Assembly (NCBI RefSeq): GCF_002234595.1
Contig: NZ_NMUL01000021.1
Coordinates: forward strand, 124,001 to 188,000
Source: Amycolatopsis vastitatis
Lineage (GTDB): Bacteria; Actinomycetota; Actinomycetes; Mycobacteriales; Pseudonocardiaceae
DNA length: 64,000 bases
Reading direction: 5' to 3'
Part shown: positions 54,513 to 63,983 of the stretch, piece by piece
Numbering within the stretch: position 1 is the first letter of the stretch
Layout of the letters: every line of letters begins with the position of its first letter
Notes under the pieces: model-generated
What the model saw: only the letters and a program-made list of their open reading frames with translations
Told to the model about the DNA's origin: nothing
Databases searched by the model: none
Position numbers and translations under genes: made by a program

Positions 54513-55388
54513 GTGAAAATCGGTATCGGACTGCCGGGGGACGCCCCCGATGAGCTGCTCGACTGGGGCCGGCGGGCCGACGCCGGGCCGTTCAGCACGC
54601 TCGGCCTGCTCGACCGGCTCATCTGGCACAACCCTGAGCCGCTGGTCACCCTCGCGGCGATCGCCGCGACGACCTCGCGGATCCGGCTCCAGACCGAGGT
54701 GCTGATCGGCCCGCTGCGCGACACGGCCCTGCTGGCCACCCAGGTCGCGACCCTGGACCGGATCGCCGGCGGCCGGTTCACCCTCGGTATCGGAGTGGGC
54801 AGCCGGACCGACGACTTCACCGCGGCCGGCGCCCCGCTCGAAGGGCGGGGTCGCCGGCTGGACGAGCAGCTCACGGCGCTGCGGCAACTGTGGGCGGGCA
54901 AGCTCGCCGACTGCGGGATCGGGCCGGTCGGGCCCGCCCCGCTTCGCCCCGAGGGGCCGGAAATCCTCTTCGGGGCGTTCGCGCCCGCCGCGCTGGCGAG
55001 GGTCGCGAGGTTCGGCCACGGGCTGCTGTGCGCAGCGCCGGCACCGTGGGCGGGCGACCTGTTCCGCGCCGTCGAACGCGAATGGGCCGAGCTGGGCCGG
55101 CCGGGGCGCCCCCGCAACGTCGGCCAGCTGAACGTCGCGTTCGGCTCGGACGAGACCGTCGCGGCGGCGAAGGCGGCAATCAGCGACTGTTACGCCATCG
55201 TGGGCGCTTCGCACTGGATGGTGGCCGGGATGCTCACGACCGAGGAAAGCATCCGCGCGGGACTGCGCGGGTTCGAGGAACTGGGGGCCGACGAGGTGAT
55301 CCTCTACTGCTGGTCACCGGAGGTCGAGCAGGTGGACCGGCTGGCCGGGCTCGTCGACCGGTACGCCGCCGCGACGGCCGTCGGCTGA
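54513..55388 (+). CDS. LLM-class (luciferase-like, possibly F420-dependent) oxidoreductase
   Basis: A protein of 291 residues, TIM-barrel type (KIGIGLPGDAPDELLDWGRRADAGPFSTLGLLDRL ... TSRIRLQTEVLIGPLRDTALLATQVATLDRIAGGRFTLGIGVG). Typical flavin/F420 barrel landmarks are present. It starts at GTG after AGGGAGA. Such enzymes reduce or hydroxylate secondary metabolites. Located between two SRPBCC genes at the right cluster edge. Confidence 0.83.
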   Translation: MKIGIGLPGDAPDELLDWGRRADAGPFSTLGLLDRLIWHNPEPLVTLAAIAATTSRIRLQTEVLIGPLRDTALLATQVATLDRIAGGRFTLGIGVGSRTDDFTAAGAPLEGRGRRLDEQLTALRQLWAGKLADCGIGPVGPAPLRPEGPEILFGAFAPAALARVARFGHGLLCAAPAPWAGDLFRAVEREWAELGRPGRPRNVGQLNVAFGSDETVAAAKAAISDCYAIVGASHWMVAGMLTTEESIRAGLRGFEELGADEVILYCWSPEVEQVDRLAGLVDRYAAATAVG

Positions 55389-55395
55389 GCGGCGC

Positions 55396-55806
55396 TCAGG
55401 GCAGCTCCACGGCCACCGCGGCCAGGCGCGGGAGGACGACGTCCCGCCAGCCCGGTCCCATCCGCTGGAAGGCGTCGTGACCGCGCTTGTCGTCGAGGTC
55501 GAAGCCCGAGTGGTCGAGCAGGAGCCGGGTGCCGTTGCCTTCGGCGACCAGGCGCCAGGTCAGCGTCCAGTTGCCGTTGAACGTGAACACGAACCGTTCG
55601 TAGGGCTTGACCTCCAGCACCTCGCAGAGCACCGAGCCCCAGCCGGGCATCTCGAGGTGGAACTTGTAGCCGACGACGGCGGCGACGTCACCGGGCGCCC
55701 ACCAGCGCGCGAGGAGTTCGGGTTCGGTGAGGCTGCGCCACACCTTCGCCGGCGGCGCGGCGATGAACTGGTCGAGCGAGATGGTCGCCGTGCGGGAGTT
55801 GCTCAC
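55396..55806 (-). CDS. SRPBCC (AHSA1/CalC-like) protein
   Basis: A protein of 136 residues, a single START-like domain (TISLDQFIAAPPAKVWRSLTEPELLARWWAPGDVAAVVGYKF ... LLLDHSGFDLDDKRGHDAFQRMGPGWRDVVLPRLAAVA). GTG start after AAGGAG; longer upstream reading frame rejected. It closely resembles the protein at 53.9 kb. Convergent with the LLM gene, 7 bp apart. Confidence 0.83.
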   Translation of the reverse strand: MSNSRTATISLDQFIAAPPAKVWRSLTEPELLARWWAPGDVAAVVGYKFHLEMPGWGSVLCEVLEVKPYERFVFTFNGNWTLTWRLVAEGNGTRLLLDHSGFDLDDKRGHDAFQRMGPGWRDVVLPRLAAVAVELP

Positions 55807-56162
55807 GGGGCTCCTTGTCGTCCACGTGCCGACCAGCCTACGCAGCCTCTGACCTCCACGTTCGGGTACCCCACCGGACACACGGTGATCACCAGGGCCG
55901 CGTGACACCGTGGCCGTGCGGCGCGGATCGGTGATCCCGCCGGTCCGCGGTACCCAGCCGGCCCGCGCGATCGCCGCGTGCCGACCAGGACCGCGGTCAG
56001 TCCGCCTCCGACGCACTGGCCGCGGCTCGCCGGACGCCCGGTTCACCCGGGTGCCGAGCGACCACTACAGCGCGTTCACCAGCCCGGAGTTCGCGGCGGC
56101 CGTCACGGCGTTCCCGGGCCCGGCGGCCTGACCCCGTACCCCTTGTCCCGCCACGGCCGGTC
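55807..56162. other. Intergenic region without a supported gene
   Basis: A 356-bp stretch between the last SRPBCC gene and the T7SS-type gene. Short open frames exist on the plus strand (one ends VPSDHYSAFTSPEFAAAVTAF near 56131), but no ribosome site, homology or codon pattern convinces me. It may include a gene remnant and marks the likely cluster border. Confidence 0.5.
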
Positions 56163-57428
56163 CTACTGCGGCTGCGACTGCTGCTGCTTGTCCTCTTCGG
56201 CCCACGCGGCTTCCGCCTGCATCTGGATGTCGGTGAGGCCGCGGTCGACCTGCACGATGTCCTTGCCCGCCCAGCCCACGAAGTTCTTCGAGCTCTTGGC
56301 GTCGGAGAGGGCCTTCAGCATCGAGTAGTAGTCCGGGTGCTTGGCCTTCAGCCAGTCGTCGACGAACTTCATCTTCTGGTAGCTGTCCCCGAACTTGGTC
56401 TTCAGCCAGTCCTCGTGCTTCTTGATCGTCGAGATGTCGTGGTCGCTCAGGTGCGACTTCGGCGACGGCGGCTTGGGCTTCGGCAGCGGCCGCGAGAAGT
56501 TCGGGACGGTACCGTCGCCCGGGGGACGGGTGCTCGGCGTGGCGCCGCCGGTGCCGTGGCCGTCGTGGGTGATCGCGGTGCCCGGCGGCTTCGGCAGCGG
56601 CCGCGAGAAGTTGGGCACAGTGTTCCCGTTCGGCGGCAGGTTCGTCATCTCGTGGCCCGGGTTCGTGCTGCCCGGCTTCGGCTTCACCAGCTTCGACAGC
56701 TTGGTGAGCCGGGCCAGGGTGCGGCCGGCGTAGGCGACGACCTTGGCGAGCTTGGCCGCCATCGCCGCCACCTGGACCGAGACCTGCACGACGATCTTGC
56801 TCACGCCGACGGCGATCGACGCGCCGAAGGTGAACGCGGCCATCGCGAGGGCGATCAGCATCGTGGAGATGATGTCGCCGAGGATCGTCGTGATGATGTC
56901 GCGCAGCAGCGCGCGGACCGCGCCGATCAGGGCCCCGGTGGTCTCGACCATGTAGCCGGCGACGTCGGACGCCTTCGCGTTCGCGTCGATCCAGCCCTTC
57001 CGGTCGTCGATCGACTTGACGAAGCTGTCGTGGCCCTTGCCCTCCCACCGGGTGATCGTCGACTTGAGCGTGTCGTCGAGCTGGGTGCCGGTGTTGCGCA
57101 GCGACTCGCCGATCTTGTGCAGCTCGTTGGCGACCTTCGTGGCCTCGGACGGGTTTCCGGCGACCTGGTCCAGCGGCCACTTCAGGAACGAGACGTGCTC
57201 GATCAGCCAGCCCAGGCCCGCGGCGATCAGCTTCGAGAGCGGGTCCATGGCGAACGCGACGGTGTCGAGCACGGCGCTGACGAGGTTGATGCCCAGCTCC
57301 ACGCTGACGGCCGCGAGGTCGCCGCCGTGTTCGGTCCGGACCTTGCCGATCGAGTCGCCCACCTGCTTCCAGCTGTCGAAGACGCCGGCCCCGGTGGTGG
57401 AGTTCGATGCCGTGATGGGAACGGTCAT
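56163..57428 (-). CDS. Large WXG100/EspA-like type VII secretion substrate
   Basis: A protein of 421 residues. The N-terminal helical region (about 1-150, WEGKGHDSFVKSIDDRKGWI) resembles a long WXG/PPE-like helical hairpin. A hydrophobic segment around 160-225 is followed by a Pro-rich linker with two copies of TVPNFSRPLPKP and a charged C-terminal helical domain (KKHEDWLKTKFGDSYQKMKFVDDWLKAKHPDYY). No signal peptide. ATGA-type overlap with the small EspC-like gene. Probably an exported or surface protein; toxin activity of the C-terminus is not evident. Confidence 0.7.
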   Translation of the reverse strand: MTVPITASNSTTGAGVFDSWKQVGDSIGKVRTEHGGDLAAVSVELGINLVSAVLDTVAFAMDPLSKLIAAGLGWLIEHVSFLKWPLDQVAGNPSEATKVANELHKIGESLRNTGTQLDDTLKSTITRWEGKGHDSFVKSIDDRKGWIDANAKASDVAGYMVETTGALIGAVRALLRDIITTILGDIISTMLIALAMAAFTFGASIAVGVSKIVVQVSVQVAAMAAKLAKVVAYAGRTLARLTKLSKLVKPKPGSTNPGHEMTNLPPNGNTVPNFSRPLPKPPGTAITHDGHGTGGATPSTRPPGDGTVPNFSRPLPKPKPPSPKSHLSDHDISTIKKHEDWLKTKFGDSYQKMKFVDDWLKAKHPDYYSMLKALSDAKSSKNFVGWAGKDIVQVDRGLTDIQMQAEAAWAEEDKQQQSQPQ

Positions 57429-57760
57429 TTGCCCAGCTCCGTCTCGAACGTGCTCAAGCCCTGTGCCGTGTTCGAGTCGTGGGTCTCGTACGTTTCGGCG
57501 GCCTTCTTCACGTCGGCGGCGGACTTGCCGATGTCGCCGGCGAGCTTGCCGATCTCGCCGGTGATCACCGCCATGGTGATCCGCGAGGGCACGGCGAGGA
57601 CCTGCGCGAGCAGGATGCCGAACGCCGCGTTGTCGAACCCGTTGGCGGCCTGCATCCGGTTCGCGGCGTCCTGCACCGCCGGTTGCGTGGTGCCCGACAG
57701 GAACTGGCCGAACTTCTGCAGCTCGGCCGGGTCGACCGAGAAACCTGCTCCGGAAACCAC
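57425..57760 (-). CDS. EspC-like type VII secretion-associated small protein
   Basis: A protein of 111 residues, all-helical (FSVDPAELQKFGQFLSGTTQPAVQDAANRMQAANG ... AADVKKAAETYETHDSNTAQGLSTFETELGK), as in the EspC family of ESX-exported proteins. The C-terminal Y-x3-D/E-like segment (YETHD) resembles the secretion signal. GTG start after GGGAGGAG. Probably forms a heterodimer with the downstream larger gene. Confidence 0.78.
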   Translation of the reverse strand: MVSGAGFSVDPAELQKFGQFLSGTTQPAVQDAANRMQAANGFDNAAFGILLAQVLAVPSRITMAVITGEIGKLAGDIGKSAADVKKAAETYETHDSNTAQGLSTFETELGK

Positions 57761-57775
57761 CGGTTCTCCTCCCGC

Positions 57776-58315
57776 CTACCAGGGGTTGCTTTCGCCGTCG
57801 TCTTCTTCCGGCTCGGGCCGGGGACGACGTCGTGGCTGATCACGCTGCGGCCGCTGGGGGTTCGGCGGCCGCAGCGGCGGCGGCGCGGGCGGCCGGTCCT
57901 CGGCCTCCTGCTCCGGCATGAACGTCTCGCTCTTCTCCGGGGGCGTTCCCTCGTCCGGCTCCGGTTCCGGCAGGAACTCCTCGAGCATCTCGCGGGCGGC
58001 CGAGTTCTCGCCCACCATGCCGCTGAACGCGGCGGCGACCTCGGCCGAGACCTTCTGCTGCGCGCGGCCGATCAGCTGCATCACGAGAGCGGAAAGGGCT
58101 TGCGGGGAACGGGAGTACGCACGGGGACCGAACCGGAGGTCCTGCAGGACGCCGCTCGGGCCGACGGTCACCGAGACCGCCCCGTCCGGCGCCTGCACGG
58201 TGGCGGCCGCGGACCGGAGCCGTTCCTGTGCCGCCGCTGCCTTGGCCTGGATTTCCCCGAGCTCCGCGGTGAACGCGGCCAGCGGATCGCCGCCGGGAGG
58301 CACTGACTGTGTCAA
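57776..58315 (-). CDS. YbaB/EbfC-like protein with Pro/Glu-rich tail
   Basis: A protein of 179 residues. The first 105 residues fit a YbaB fold (AAFTAELGEIQAKAAAAQERLRSAAATVQAPDGAVSVTVGPSGVLQDLRF). The acidic, proline-rich tail ends in ESNPW. These proteins commonly accompany ESX-type genes in actinobacteria. The start is a TTG after GAGG; a GTG at 58303 is an alternative. It lies 15 bp upstream of the EspC-like gene, so the three genes form one operon. Confidence 0.72.
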   Translation of the reverse strand: MTQSVPPGGDPLAAFTAELGEIQAKAAAAQERLRSAAATVQAPDGAVSVTVGPSGVLQDLRFGPRAYSRSPQALSALVMQLIGRAQQKVSAEVAAAFSGMVGENSAAREMLEEFLPEPEPDEGTPPEKSETFMPEQEAEDRPPAPPPLRPPNPQRPQRDQPRRRPRPEPEEDDGESNPW

Positions 58316-58522
58316 TTCGTCCTCGTCGCAAGAAAGTTTGGTGACGCCGAAGTCAATCAGCGCTGCCTTAACTGCGGATGACGCGGACGGAGCCGTCAGC
58401 TGAACGCGGTCCGCCGGTGTCACGTACGTACTTTTGCGTATGTCTCCGCCGCAGGACCGGCCGACAGACTGACCCCGGCGCGAAAACGCGTCGTCGAATT
58501 CCGGCATTCAGGGGAGAACACC

Positions 58523-59092
58523 ATGAACAGACGCCTGCGGACGGCCGCCCTTCTCACGGCAGCGACCGTGTCGGCGTTGCTGGGCGCGGCTTCGGCCGCC
58601 AGCGCCGCGACCACAGCGACCGCGGCGACCACAGCGGCGGCGCAGAAACCGATGAGTGTTCTCGGTTCCTTCTGGGACGAGGCCCACAACCGCAACAGCG
58701 GCAAGTGCGTCAACGTCCGGGGCGGCTCGGACAGCGCGGGCGCGTGGATCCAGCAGTACCACTGCGACAACACGCCCGCGGCGAAGTTCCTCTTCACCGA
58801 TCTGGGCAACGGCTACTTCGAGATCGTGGGCCAGAACAGCCACAAGTGCATCCAGCCCCAGAACGGCTGGCTGGACAACGGCGTCGGCCTGCAGCAGTGG
58901 TTCTGCCAGGCCACCACCGTGCAGCAGTGGCAGCTGCTGTCCGGGACGGACGGCAGCGTCATGATCAAGAACCGCGGCAGCGGCGGGTGCGTCGACGTGC
59001 CGGACTTCTCCTCGGCAGATCGGGTGACCCTTCGGCAGTGGACCTGCTTCCCCGGTTCGGCGAACCAGGAGTTCTACCTCGTCAACGGCTGA
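58523..59092 (+). CDS. Secreted ricin-type beta-trefoil lectin domain protein
   Basis: A protein of 189 residues. Signal peptide MNRRLRTAALLTAATVSALLGAASAASA, an Ala/Thr-rich spacer, then one R-type lectin domain with QxW-like repeats (CVNVRGGSDSAGAWIQQYHC, KCIQPQNGWLDNGVGLQQWFC, GCVDVPDFSSADRVTLRQWTC) and four to six Cys. No catalytic domain. Probably a carbohydrate-binding exoprotein. Convergent with the LuxR gene, overlapping by 11 bp. Confidence 0.85.
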   Translation: MNRRLRTAALLTAATVSALLGAASAASAATTATAATTAAAQKPMSVLGSFWDEAHNRNSGKCVNVRGGSDSAGAWIQQYHCDNTPAAKFLFTDLGNGYFEIVGQNSHKCIQPQNGWLDNGVGLQQWFCQATTVQQWQLLSGTDGSVMIKNRGSGGCVDVPDFSSADRVTLRQWTCFPGSANQEFYLVNG

Positions 59093-59945
59093 TCGGCCGG
59101 TTCGGCTGCCCGGTGCCGGTTTCGCCGGCACCGGGCAGGAGCCCGAGCCGTTGCGCGCGCAGCACGGCGGTGAGCCGGTCCGAAGCACCCAGCTTCCGGT
59201 AGAGGTTCTCGAGGTGCTTGTGCACGGTGCGGGGCGAGGTGCCGAGGCGGTGGGCGATCGCGTTCGCGGTCAGGCCGCCGACGAGCAGGGTGAGCACCGC
59301 GCGCTCACGACCGGTCACGCCGTTCGCGAACGCGGGGCGTGGCCGGCGAGCGGTCGCGGGCAGCGCGAGCCGGTGGGTCCGGTCCCGGTCGAGACCGAAC
59401 GGAACCGGTGTGGCGGGCGCACTGCCGGCACGGACCACGATCAGGAGCCCGACGGCGTGCTCGAGTGAGCGGCGCGCGACGTGGTCGAGCACGCCGGCGC
59501 TCGCCGGGTCCAGCCACTGGGTGTCGTCGACGGCCAGGACGACCGGACGGCGCCCGGCCAGCAGCCGCACCAGGCCGAGCGCGGCCACGTTCACCGCCCG
59601 CGGGTCCGGCGGCGCGCCGTCCGGCGAAGCCCGCAGCAACACGATCTCCAGCGCCCGGCGTTGCGGATCGGGCAAGCGGCCGAACTCCGCGTCGGCGACC
59701 CCGTCGAGGAGATCGGTGAGACCGGCGAAGGGCAACGCGGCCTCCGGCTCGACCGGCCGGCAGGCCAGCACCCGGTAGCCACGCTCGCGGGCCCGCTCCA
59801 CCGCGTCCCGCCACAGCGTGGTCTTGCCGGCTCCCCGCTCGCCCTCGATGACGGCGGCGACGAGACGGCCCGGACCGCGCTCGCCGAGCCGGGCCACGAC
59901 GTCGTCGAGCGCCGGCGCACCGCTCAGGATGCGTTCAGTGTGCAC
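59082..59945 (-). CDS. Compact LAL-like LuxR regulator lacking the middle region
   Basis: A protein of 287 residues. An AAA-type ATPase start has Walker A GERGAGKTTLW and Walker B VVLAVDDTQWLD. It is followed after only about 60 residues by a LuxR helix-turn-helix (TGRERAVLTLLVGGLTANAIAHRLGTSPRTVHKHLENLYRKLGASDR). The roughly 500-residue sensor/TPR region of normal LAL proteins is absent, so it is either internally deleted or a small stand-alone type. GTG start at the end of GGGGGAGCT. Divergent from the full-length LAL gene. Confidence 0.78.
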   Translation of the reverse strand: MHTERILSGAPALDDVVARLGERGPGRLVAAVIEGERGAGKTTLWRDAVERARERGYRVLACRPVEPEAALPFAGLTDLLDGVADAEFGRLPDPQRRALEIVLLRASPDGAPPDPRAVNVAALGLVRLLAGRRPVVLAVDDTQWLDPASAGVLDHVARRSLEHAVGLLIVVRAGSAPATPVPFGLDRDRTHRLALPATARRPRPAFANGVTGRERAVLTLLVGGLTANAIAHRLGTSPRTVHKHLENLYRKLGASDRLTAVLRAQRLGLLPGAGETGTGQPNRPISR

Positions 59946-60060
59946 AGCTCCCCCTGTGGTGCGGACTCCTCGGTCCGCTCCCGGCCACCGTGGCGGAATC
60001 CGGAATCGATAGCATCCGCAGATGTGCGTACGGCGCCCGCGACGGGCGGTGTCCTGAACG

Positions 60061-62901
60061 ATGGGCGGCAGCGGCTTTCCGGCACCGCCGTTCGTGGGCC
60101 GGCACCGGGAACTCGGGCAGCTCGAGCAGCTCCTGGCCGAGGCGGCCACCGGCGTCGCCGGGACGGCCGAGGTCGTCGGCGAGCCCGGGATGGGCAAGAC
60201 CCGGCTGCTCGCCGAGCTCGCGGTCCGCGCACGGCGAGCCGGGTGGCTCGTGCTGTCCGCCCGGGCGGCCGAAGCCGAGCGGCATGTGCCGTTCTCCGTC
60301 CTCGGCACCGCGCTGGAGGAAGTCGGCCCCGGCCGTCTCGCGGCGCTGGGTCCGGGTGAGGCCGGCCTGCTGCGGACCACGTTCCCGGCGTTGTCCACCG
60401 AGGCCGAACCGCTGGAAACCTCGCCCGCCGAACGGTATCGCGTGCACCGCGCGGTGCGAGGGCTGCTGGAAACGCTGGCGGCTCCCACCGGGCTCGTGGT
60501 GATCCTCGACGACCTGCACTGGGCCGACGAAGGCACCGCCGAGGTCGTCGACCACCTGCTGCGCCGGCCGCCGGAGGGCCGGCTGCTGCTGGCCGTGGCG
60601 CACCGGCCCCGGCAGGCCCCGAGCCTGCTGCGCCGCGCGCTGGCGCAGCACGGCGACGTCCTCCGGATCGAGCTGGGACCGCTGACGCCCGCCGAGGTGG
60701 ACGAACTGCTGCCGGTACCGGGCGACGCGGCGCGGAAGGAGGAGCTGTACGCGGCCAGCGGCGGAAATCCTTTCTACGTCCAGGCTTTGGCCGGTCCCTA
60801 CGCCGGCGCCGACGTGGGAGACGTCGAAAGCGCGGTGCCGGCCGAGGTCCCGGAACCCGTGCAAGCGGCGCTTCTCGCCGAACTGCACGCCTTGTCACCC
60901 GAGCAGCTGGTGGTGGTCCGAGCCGCCGCGGTGGCGGGTGACGGCGTCCCCGCCGGCCTCATCGCGAAGACCGCCGATGCGGAGTTCGCCGAAGTTCTTC
61001 CCGTCCTGGACGATCTCGTCCGGCGGGACCTCCTCCGCGTGACCGAGCCGGGTGGCCGGTTCCAGTTCCGGCACCCGCTGGTCCGCCGGGTCACCTACGA
61101 CGCCGCGGGCGCCGGCTGGCGGGTGGCCGCCCACGCCAGGGCCGCGGCCATGCTGCGCGCGGGCGGCTGGCCGGCCACGGAACTGGCGCACCACGTCGAG
61201 CGATCGGCCGCGCCGGGCGACCCGGCGGCCGTCGAAGTGCTGCGGGAGGCGGCCGCGGCCGCCCTGCACCGCGCGCCCGCGGCCGCCGTGCACTGGCTCC
61301 AGGCCGCGCTGCGGCTGGATCCGGGCAGGCTGGAGCTGCTGGTGATGCGGGCACACGCCTACGGGTTGACCGGGCAGTTCGAGGAATGCCGGGCCACGCT
61401 CCACGAACTCCGGCAGCTGCTCCCGGCCGAGCTGACCGAGCAGCACGCGCGGATCGCGGCCTTCGGCGCGTTGATCGAACGGCTCATGGGCCGGCACGTC
61501 GAGGCCCGCGCGCAGCTGCTGGCCGAACTGGCGACGCTGGCCGACCAGCACGGGCGGGCCGCGCTGGACCTCAAGCTCGGCTTGGCGAACGGCGTCGTGC
61601 TCAGGGCCGAGCGGGACCACCGTGATTGGCCCGCGGAGGCGCTGGAGACGGCGAGGCGGCATCCCGGCCGTCCTCCGGTGGCCTGCGCGCTCGCCATGTG
61701 CGCCCTGCACAGCCATGTGCTCGGCCGGGTGGACGAGCGCACCGTGGCCTGGCTGGACGAGTCGGCGATGCTCGTCGACGCCGCGCGGGACGCCGACCTG
61801 GCGTCGGCGGTCGAAACGATCGCCCTGCTCGGCTCGGCCGAGCTGTGTCACGAGCGGCTCGACGACGCCGTCCGGCACCTGACGAGGGCACTGCGGATCG
61901 TGCGGGCGGCCGGGCAAAGCCACGTGGTGACGCACCTGTACTCGATGCTCGGCGGGGTCGATCTCGTCCTGGGCAACCTGGACCGGGCCGCCGGCCACCT
62001 CACCGACGAACGCGATTCGGCGCACCTGACCGGCAGCCCCGCGCTGCACAGCTTCGCGTTGCGGAGCCACTGCATGCTGGCGATCACCGTCGGCGACGCG
62101 GAGGCGGCGGTCCGCCTGGGCAAGGAAGCGCTGGCTCTCGCCGAGGAGGCGAAGCTTCCCGAGATCGGCCTGGTCTCGGGCACACTCGGCGTTGCCTGCT
62201 TCCTCGCCGGTGACGCGGCCACGTGCGTGGAGCTGATGGTGCGCGGGGGTGGCGGGCCGGACCTGTGGCAGGTCTACCCGGTCGAGCGCGGCAACTGGTA
62301 CGAAACCCTCGCAGCCGCCGAAGCGTCGCTGGGCCACGCGAAGAAAGCCGAAGAGTGGGCCGGCCGGGCTTTCGCCCAGGCCGCCGGGCTGCCTCGCCGC
62401 ACCGGCCTGGCCCACCTCGCCCGAGCGCACGCACTGACCGATCCCCTCGGCGCGGCGGACGCCGCCGTGCGAGCCGTCGAGTTGTTGCGCGGGGCGGGTG
62501 ACCGCGTGCAGGCAGGCCGGGCCCACGTCGTCGCCGGTACCGCGTTCGGGGCGGCCGCGGACGTGAACCGCGCTCGCGAGCACTTCGGCGAGGCGTGTGC
62601 CCTGTTCGAAGCATGCGGAGCGCCGCGGCAGGTGGAACTGGCCCTGCGCACGCAGCGGCGGGTCAACGCCCGGCAGCCGCGTCGCCGCAACGAGTCCGCG
62701 GCGGACGACACGCTCACCGCCCGCGAAAGGCAGGTCGCGGAGCTGGTCGCGCAGGGACTGACGAACAGCCAGATCGGCGAAGCCCTTTACGTCAGCCCGA
62801 AAACGGTCGCCGTCCACGTCGGGCGGCTCCTGACCAAGCTCGGCGTATCGCGGCGCGGCGGGATAGCGAGCCGCCTGCCAGCCGAACCGAAGGACCGATG
62901 A
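60061..62901 (+). CDS. LAL-family LuxR transcriptional regulator
   Basis: A protein of 946 residues. It has an N-terminal ATPase (Walker A VVGEPGMGKTRLL, Walker B VVILDDLHWAD) and a long helical repeat region. The C-terminal LuxR DNA-binding domain is LTARERQVAELVAQGLTNSQIGEALYVSPKTVAVHVGRLLTKLGVSRR. LAL regulators often control secondary metabolism or catabolism. No binding site is recognised. Divergent from its compact neighbour, with 115 bp in between. Confidence 0.88.
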   Translation: MGGSGFPAPPFVGRHRELGQLEQLLAEAATGVAGTAEVVGEPGMGKTRLLAELAVRARRAGWLVLSARAAEAERHVPFSVLGTALEEVGPGRLAALGPGEAGLLRTTFPALSTEAEPLETSPAERYRVHRAVRGLLETLAAPTGLVVILDDLHWADEGTAEVVDHLLRRPPEGRLLLAVAHRPRQAPSLLRRALAQHGDVLRIELGPLTPAEVDELLPVPGDAARKEELYAASGGNPFYVQALAGPYAGADVGDVESAVPAEVPEPVQAALLAELHALSPEQLVVVRAAAVAGDGVPAGLIAKTADAEFAEVLPVLDDLVRRDLLRVTEPGGRFQFRHPLVRRVTYDAAGAGWRVAAHARAAAMLRAGGWPATELAHHVERSAAPGDPAAVEVLREAAAAALHRAPAAAVHWLQAALRLDPGRLELLVMRAHAYGLTGQFEECRATLHELRQLLPAELTEQHARIAAFGALIERLMGRHVEARAQLLAELATLADQHGRAALDLKLGLANGVVLRAERDHRDWPAEALETARRHPGRPPVACALAMCALHSHVLGRVDERTVAWLDESAMLVDAARDADLASAVETIALLGSAELCHERLDDAVRHLTRALRIVRAAGQSHVVTHLYSMLGGVDLVLGNLDRAAGHLTDERDSAHLTGSPALHSFALRSHCMLAITVGDAEAAVRLGKEALALAEEAKLPEIGLVSGTLGVACFLAGDAATCVELMVRGGGGPDLWQVYPVERGNWYETLAAAEASLGHAKKAEEWAGRAFAQAAGLPRRTGLAHLARAHALTDPLGAADAAVRAVELLRGAGDRVQAGRAHVVAGTAFGAAADVNRAREHFGEACALFEACGAPRQVELALRTQRRVNARQPRRRNESAADDTLTARERQVAELVAQGLTNSQIGEALYVSPKTVAVHVGRLLTKLGVSRRGGIASRLPAEPKDR

Positions 62902-62982
62902 GCCCGGTCACCTGAGGCCATCATCGATCTTCGGGATTTCCTTCTGCGATTTCCGATAGCGCTTCCGCACCCGACGAAGGAA

Positions 62983-63303
62983 TCAGCCGAACGCCAGCCG
63001 CAGCAGGGCGGTCACGACCGCGGCGCCGATCATCGCGGTCAGGATGGACCGCTTGGCCGCCAGCAGGGCGACCCCGGCGCCGACCCCCGCCAGCGCGGTG
63101 AGCGTCCGCAGCGACGACACGTCACCCGAGGACGGCCACAGCAGGGTGACCACCAAGCCGGCGATCAGGGCCGGAGTGGCGCAGGTCAGCGCGTTGCGCA
63201 GCCAGGTGGGCAGTTCCCGTCCCCCCGCCGCGAGCGGCACGACCACCCGCAACGTGAGCGCGGTGACGCCGAGCGCCAGCACGATCGTCCAGTGGTACGT
63301 CAT
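62983..63303 (-). CDS. azlD: AzlD-type branched-chain amino acid exporter subunit
   Basis: A protein of 106 residues with three to four hydrophobic segments, typical AzlD size (ILALGVTALTLRVVVPLAAGG ... LRNALTCATPALIAGLVVTLLW). The ATG overlaps the azlC stop (ATGA). Together with AzlC it exports branched-chain amino acids or analogues. Confidence 0.85.
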   Translation of the reverse strand: MTYHWTIVLALGVTALTLRVVVPLAAGGRELPTWLRNALTCATPALIAGLVVTLLWPSSGDVSSLRTLTALAGVGAGVALLAAKRSILTAMIGAAVVTALLRLAFG

Positions 63304-63983
63304 CGCCGCACCCCCAGGATCGCGCCCGCCACGGCGCCCGCGGCCCCGGCCACCAGCACCGGGATGCCCGGCGGCGCCCAGAAGACCAGCGCGGCCGCGG
63401 CGACGACGCCGAGGACCGCCAGGCCCCACGCGCGCGCGTTCTTCAGGTGCGAGCGCAGCAGGCCGAGGAAGAACACCGGGTAGGCCGCGTCCAGTCCCAG
63501 CCGCCCGGGATCGCCGATGGCGTCGCCGAGGACGGCGCCCAGCCCGGTGCCCATGGTCCAGCCGCACAGGCACAGCAACCCGGCCACGCGCAGGGTCCGC
63601 AGGTCGTAACGCCCTTCCCCGCGTTGGGCGATCGCCCACGAGCCGTCGGTGATCAGCAGCGCCGTCCCCGCTCGCGACCAGGCGGACCCGGTCAGCGCCG
63701 GGGCGATCGTGGTGCCCATCAGCAGGTAGCGGGCGTTGAGCGCGGCCGCCGCGCCGACCGCGGCCCAGACCGAGCCGTGCTGCGCGATGACGGCGACCGC
63801 GCCGTACTGGGCGCTGCCGGAGAACACCAGCAGCGACATGGCCACCGGGGCCAGCACCCCCATGCCGACGGAGGCCGCGAGCGCGCCGAACGCCATGCCG
63901 TCCGCCAGGTCGGCCGCGGCCACCGGCAGCACCGGGCGCACGACCCTGCCCAGTGGACGGGGTTCGGTGGTCGTTTCGGTCAC
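63300..63983 (-). CDS. azlC: AzlC-type branched-chain amino acid exporter subunit
   Basis: A protein of 227 residues with about five hydrophobic helices. The AzlC signature is ADGMAFGALAAS...SLLVFSGSAQYGAVAVIAQHG...LNARYLLMGTTIAP. GTG start after GGAGGGAG at the window edge; the gene is complete. Paired with azlD by stop-start overlap. Confidence 0.88.
   Translation of the reverse strand: MTETTTEPRPLGRVVRPVLPVAAADLADGMAFGALAASVGMGVLAPVAMSLLVFSGSAQYGAVAVIAQHGSVWAAVGAAAALNARYLLMGTTIAPALTGSAWSRAGTALLITDGSWAIAQRGEGRYDLRTLRVAGLLCLCGWTMGTGLGAVLGDAIGDPGRLGLDAAYPVFFLGLLRSHLKNARAWGLAVLGVVAAAALVFWAPPGIPVLVAGAAGAVAGAILGVRR

Noticed and set aside
55910..56131. Small plus-strand gene in the 55.8-56.2 kb gap
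   Set aside because: No ribosome-binding site, no recognised domain, and Arg/Pro-rich composition; at most a remnant.
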